From NIOZ-UU35 sp964344175 (GTDB lineage Bacteria > Chloroflexota > Anaerolineae > Anaerolineales > UBA11858), in contig CAYFMI010000008.1 of the NCBI GenBank assembly GCA_964344175.1, forward strand, positions 1 to 64,000: a stretch of 64,000 nt of DNA, in the 5' to 3' direction. The notes below the pieces were generated by a model. It was not told the DNA's origin, did not search any database, and saw only the letters and a program-made list of their open reading frames with translations. The translations under genes and the position numbers were made by a program. Below are positions 63,105-64,000 of the stretch, piece by piece. Each line of letters begins with the position of its first letter. The stretch's first letter is position 1.

Positions 63105-63133
63105 ACAACGCAGCACAGCCCGCGCTGCGTTGT
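63105..63133 (+). terminator. hairpin after response regulator
   Basis: ACAACGCAGC / GCTGCGTTGT, perfect 10-bp stem with a 9-nt loop, no T tract. Confidence 0.45.
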
Positions 63134-63188
63134 ACACATTCGCTGTGCGCTTCGTGCCTCTGAGATAGACAAGAAAAAAGGAAACTTC

Positions 63189-64000
63189 ATGCGTAAAGTC
63201 GCCATCATCGGAATCGGGCAAACACCGGTATCGGAACATTGGGATAAATCGCTGCTGGTGTTGGCCGGGGAAGCTGTATTAGCCGCGCTGGAAGATGCCG
63301 AAATGAAAGCTGCCCAGGCGTTGTATGTCGGCAATATGCTCTCCGGGGTATTGGATCGACAGGAGCATCTTGGCACACTGATTGCCGATTGGGTAGGCAT
63401 GCGCGGGCACGAGGCTATGAAAATCGAAGCGGCATGCGGATCGGGGGCCGCCGCGTTCCGCATGGGGTTGATGGCGGTTTCATCCGGGGAGATCGACAGC
63501 GCTGTGGTGGTGGGGGTTGAAAAGATGACCGATTCGCTCCCCGGCGAAACCACCGCCGGTCTTGCTACGGCTGCCGATGCCGACTGGGAGATCGTCCACG
63601 GGCTTTCCTTTATCAGCTTAAACGCTCTCATCATGCGCCGTTACCTCTATGAATACAACTGGAAACACGAAGATTTCGCTCCCTTCTCAATCCATGCCCA
63701 TGCTAATGCTCTACACAACCCCAACGCCCGCCTGCATATCCCCTTGACCAAAGAAAAATATATCAGGGCGCCCATGGTTTCCGATCCGATCAATTTGATG
63801 GATTCTTCAGCGATTGGCGATGGCGCTGCCGCCGTTGTGATCATGCCTGCCGATCTATTGCCCCGCCGCGCAGACCGGCCCCTGATTCGCGTGGCAGGCT
63901 CCGGAGCGGCCACCGATACAATCGCCGTTCATGACCGCCGTGATGCCTTGTGGCTCTCAGCAGCCGAGAAATCGTCTAAGCAAGCCTACCAGCAAGCCGG
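63189..64000 (+). CDS. thiolase-family acyltransferase, cut by window end
   Basis: At least 270 codons, open to the last base. N terminus KVAIIGIGQTPVSEHWDKS; nucleophile Cys in KIEAACGSGAAAFRMG; then SAVVVGVEKMTDSLPG and DGAAAVVIM, as in SCP-x/acetyl-CoA acetyltransferase type thiolases. These usually sit next to a DUF35 OB-fold partner gene; the downstream side is outside the window. SD AAAAAGGAAAC before the ATG. Confidence 0.9.
   Translation, partial: MRKVAIIGIGQTPVSEHWDKSLLVLAGEAVLAALEDAEMKAAQALYVGNMLSGVLDRQEHLGTLIADWVGMRGHEAMKIEAACGSGAAAFRMGLMAVSSGEIDSAVVVGVEKMTDSLPGETTAGLATAADADWEIVHGLSFISLNALIMRRYLYEYNWKHEDFAPFSIHAHANALHNPNARLHIPLTKEKYIRAPMVSDPINLMDSSAIGDGAAAVVIMPADLLPRRADRPLIRVAGSGAATDTIAVHDRRDALWLSAAEKSSKQAYQQA

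Overview
The window looks like chromosomal DNA of a Gram-negative-lineage, GC-moderate bacterium, most likely Chloroflexota (class Anaerolineae or close). The basis is inference from a fused glycyl-tRNA synthetase, a DnaE with a PHP domain and a long Pro/Ala linker, many lipoproteins with acidic Ala/Pro/Glu linkers, and abundant small palindromic repeats inside genes. No rRNA, tRNA or CRISPR array was seen. Layout: 0-4 kb dnaE (minus strand). 4-11 kb: DUF2461 and DinB-like proteins, an ABC-2 exporter operon, alkyltransferase, ssb, a deoxynucleoside kinase and a nucleotidyltransferase. 11-19 kb: a soluble GAF histidine kinase, a second ABC-2 exporter with a YhfC-type membrane protease, two consensus parS sites, and a GntR/SPFH pair. 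19-24 kb: SDR, S10 peptidase, and a magnesium/cobalt-chelatase-type AAA+/VWA pair whose halves are joined through a dnaX-like slippery site. 24-30 kb: rpsA, clpC, radA. 30-34 kb: a GntR-controlled sugar ABC importer. 34-40 kb: radical SAM, dus, DsbA-like protein, an orphan DNA adenine methylase, and a zinc-ribbon membrane protein. 40-48 kb: glyQS, then a complete diversity-generating retroelement (DGR). 48-53 kb: dnaG-rpoD-apt. 53-58 kb: CPBP protease and a CoA-transferase/nitrilase/lactate-permease/PPOX cluster. 58-64 kb: a lipoprotein metalloprotease, a two-component system and a thiolase cut by the window edge. The most striking system is the DGR at 43.5-48.2 kb. On the minus strand it runs: target gene (two TM helices, NACHT ATPase, formylglycine-enzyme/C-type-lectin fold), reverse transcriptase, Avd, template repeat. 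A 109-bp template (TR) and variable repeat (VR) align without gaps, with 16 differences. Fifteen of these lie at template adenines, and they change 12 of 14 mutable codons in the last 40 residues of the target. An avd remnant beside it shows past rearrangement. The second highlight is the chelatase gene pair. The AAA+ subunit ends at a stop just after an in-frame A AAA AAG heptamer preceded by an SD-like AGGAAG at 10 nt, and a -1 shift would fuse it to a 319-residue VWA extension. The region also carries a MITE family (five copies, three with perfect 6-bp target duplications), another MITE with a 9-bp duplication, and GC-rich palindromes read in frame as extra peptides in dnaE, radA, glyQS, rpoD, the RT and the DGR target.
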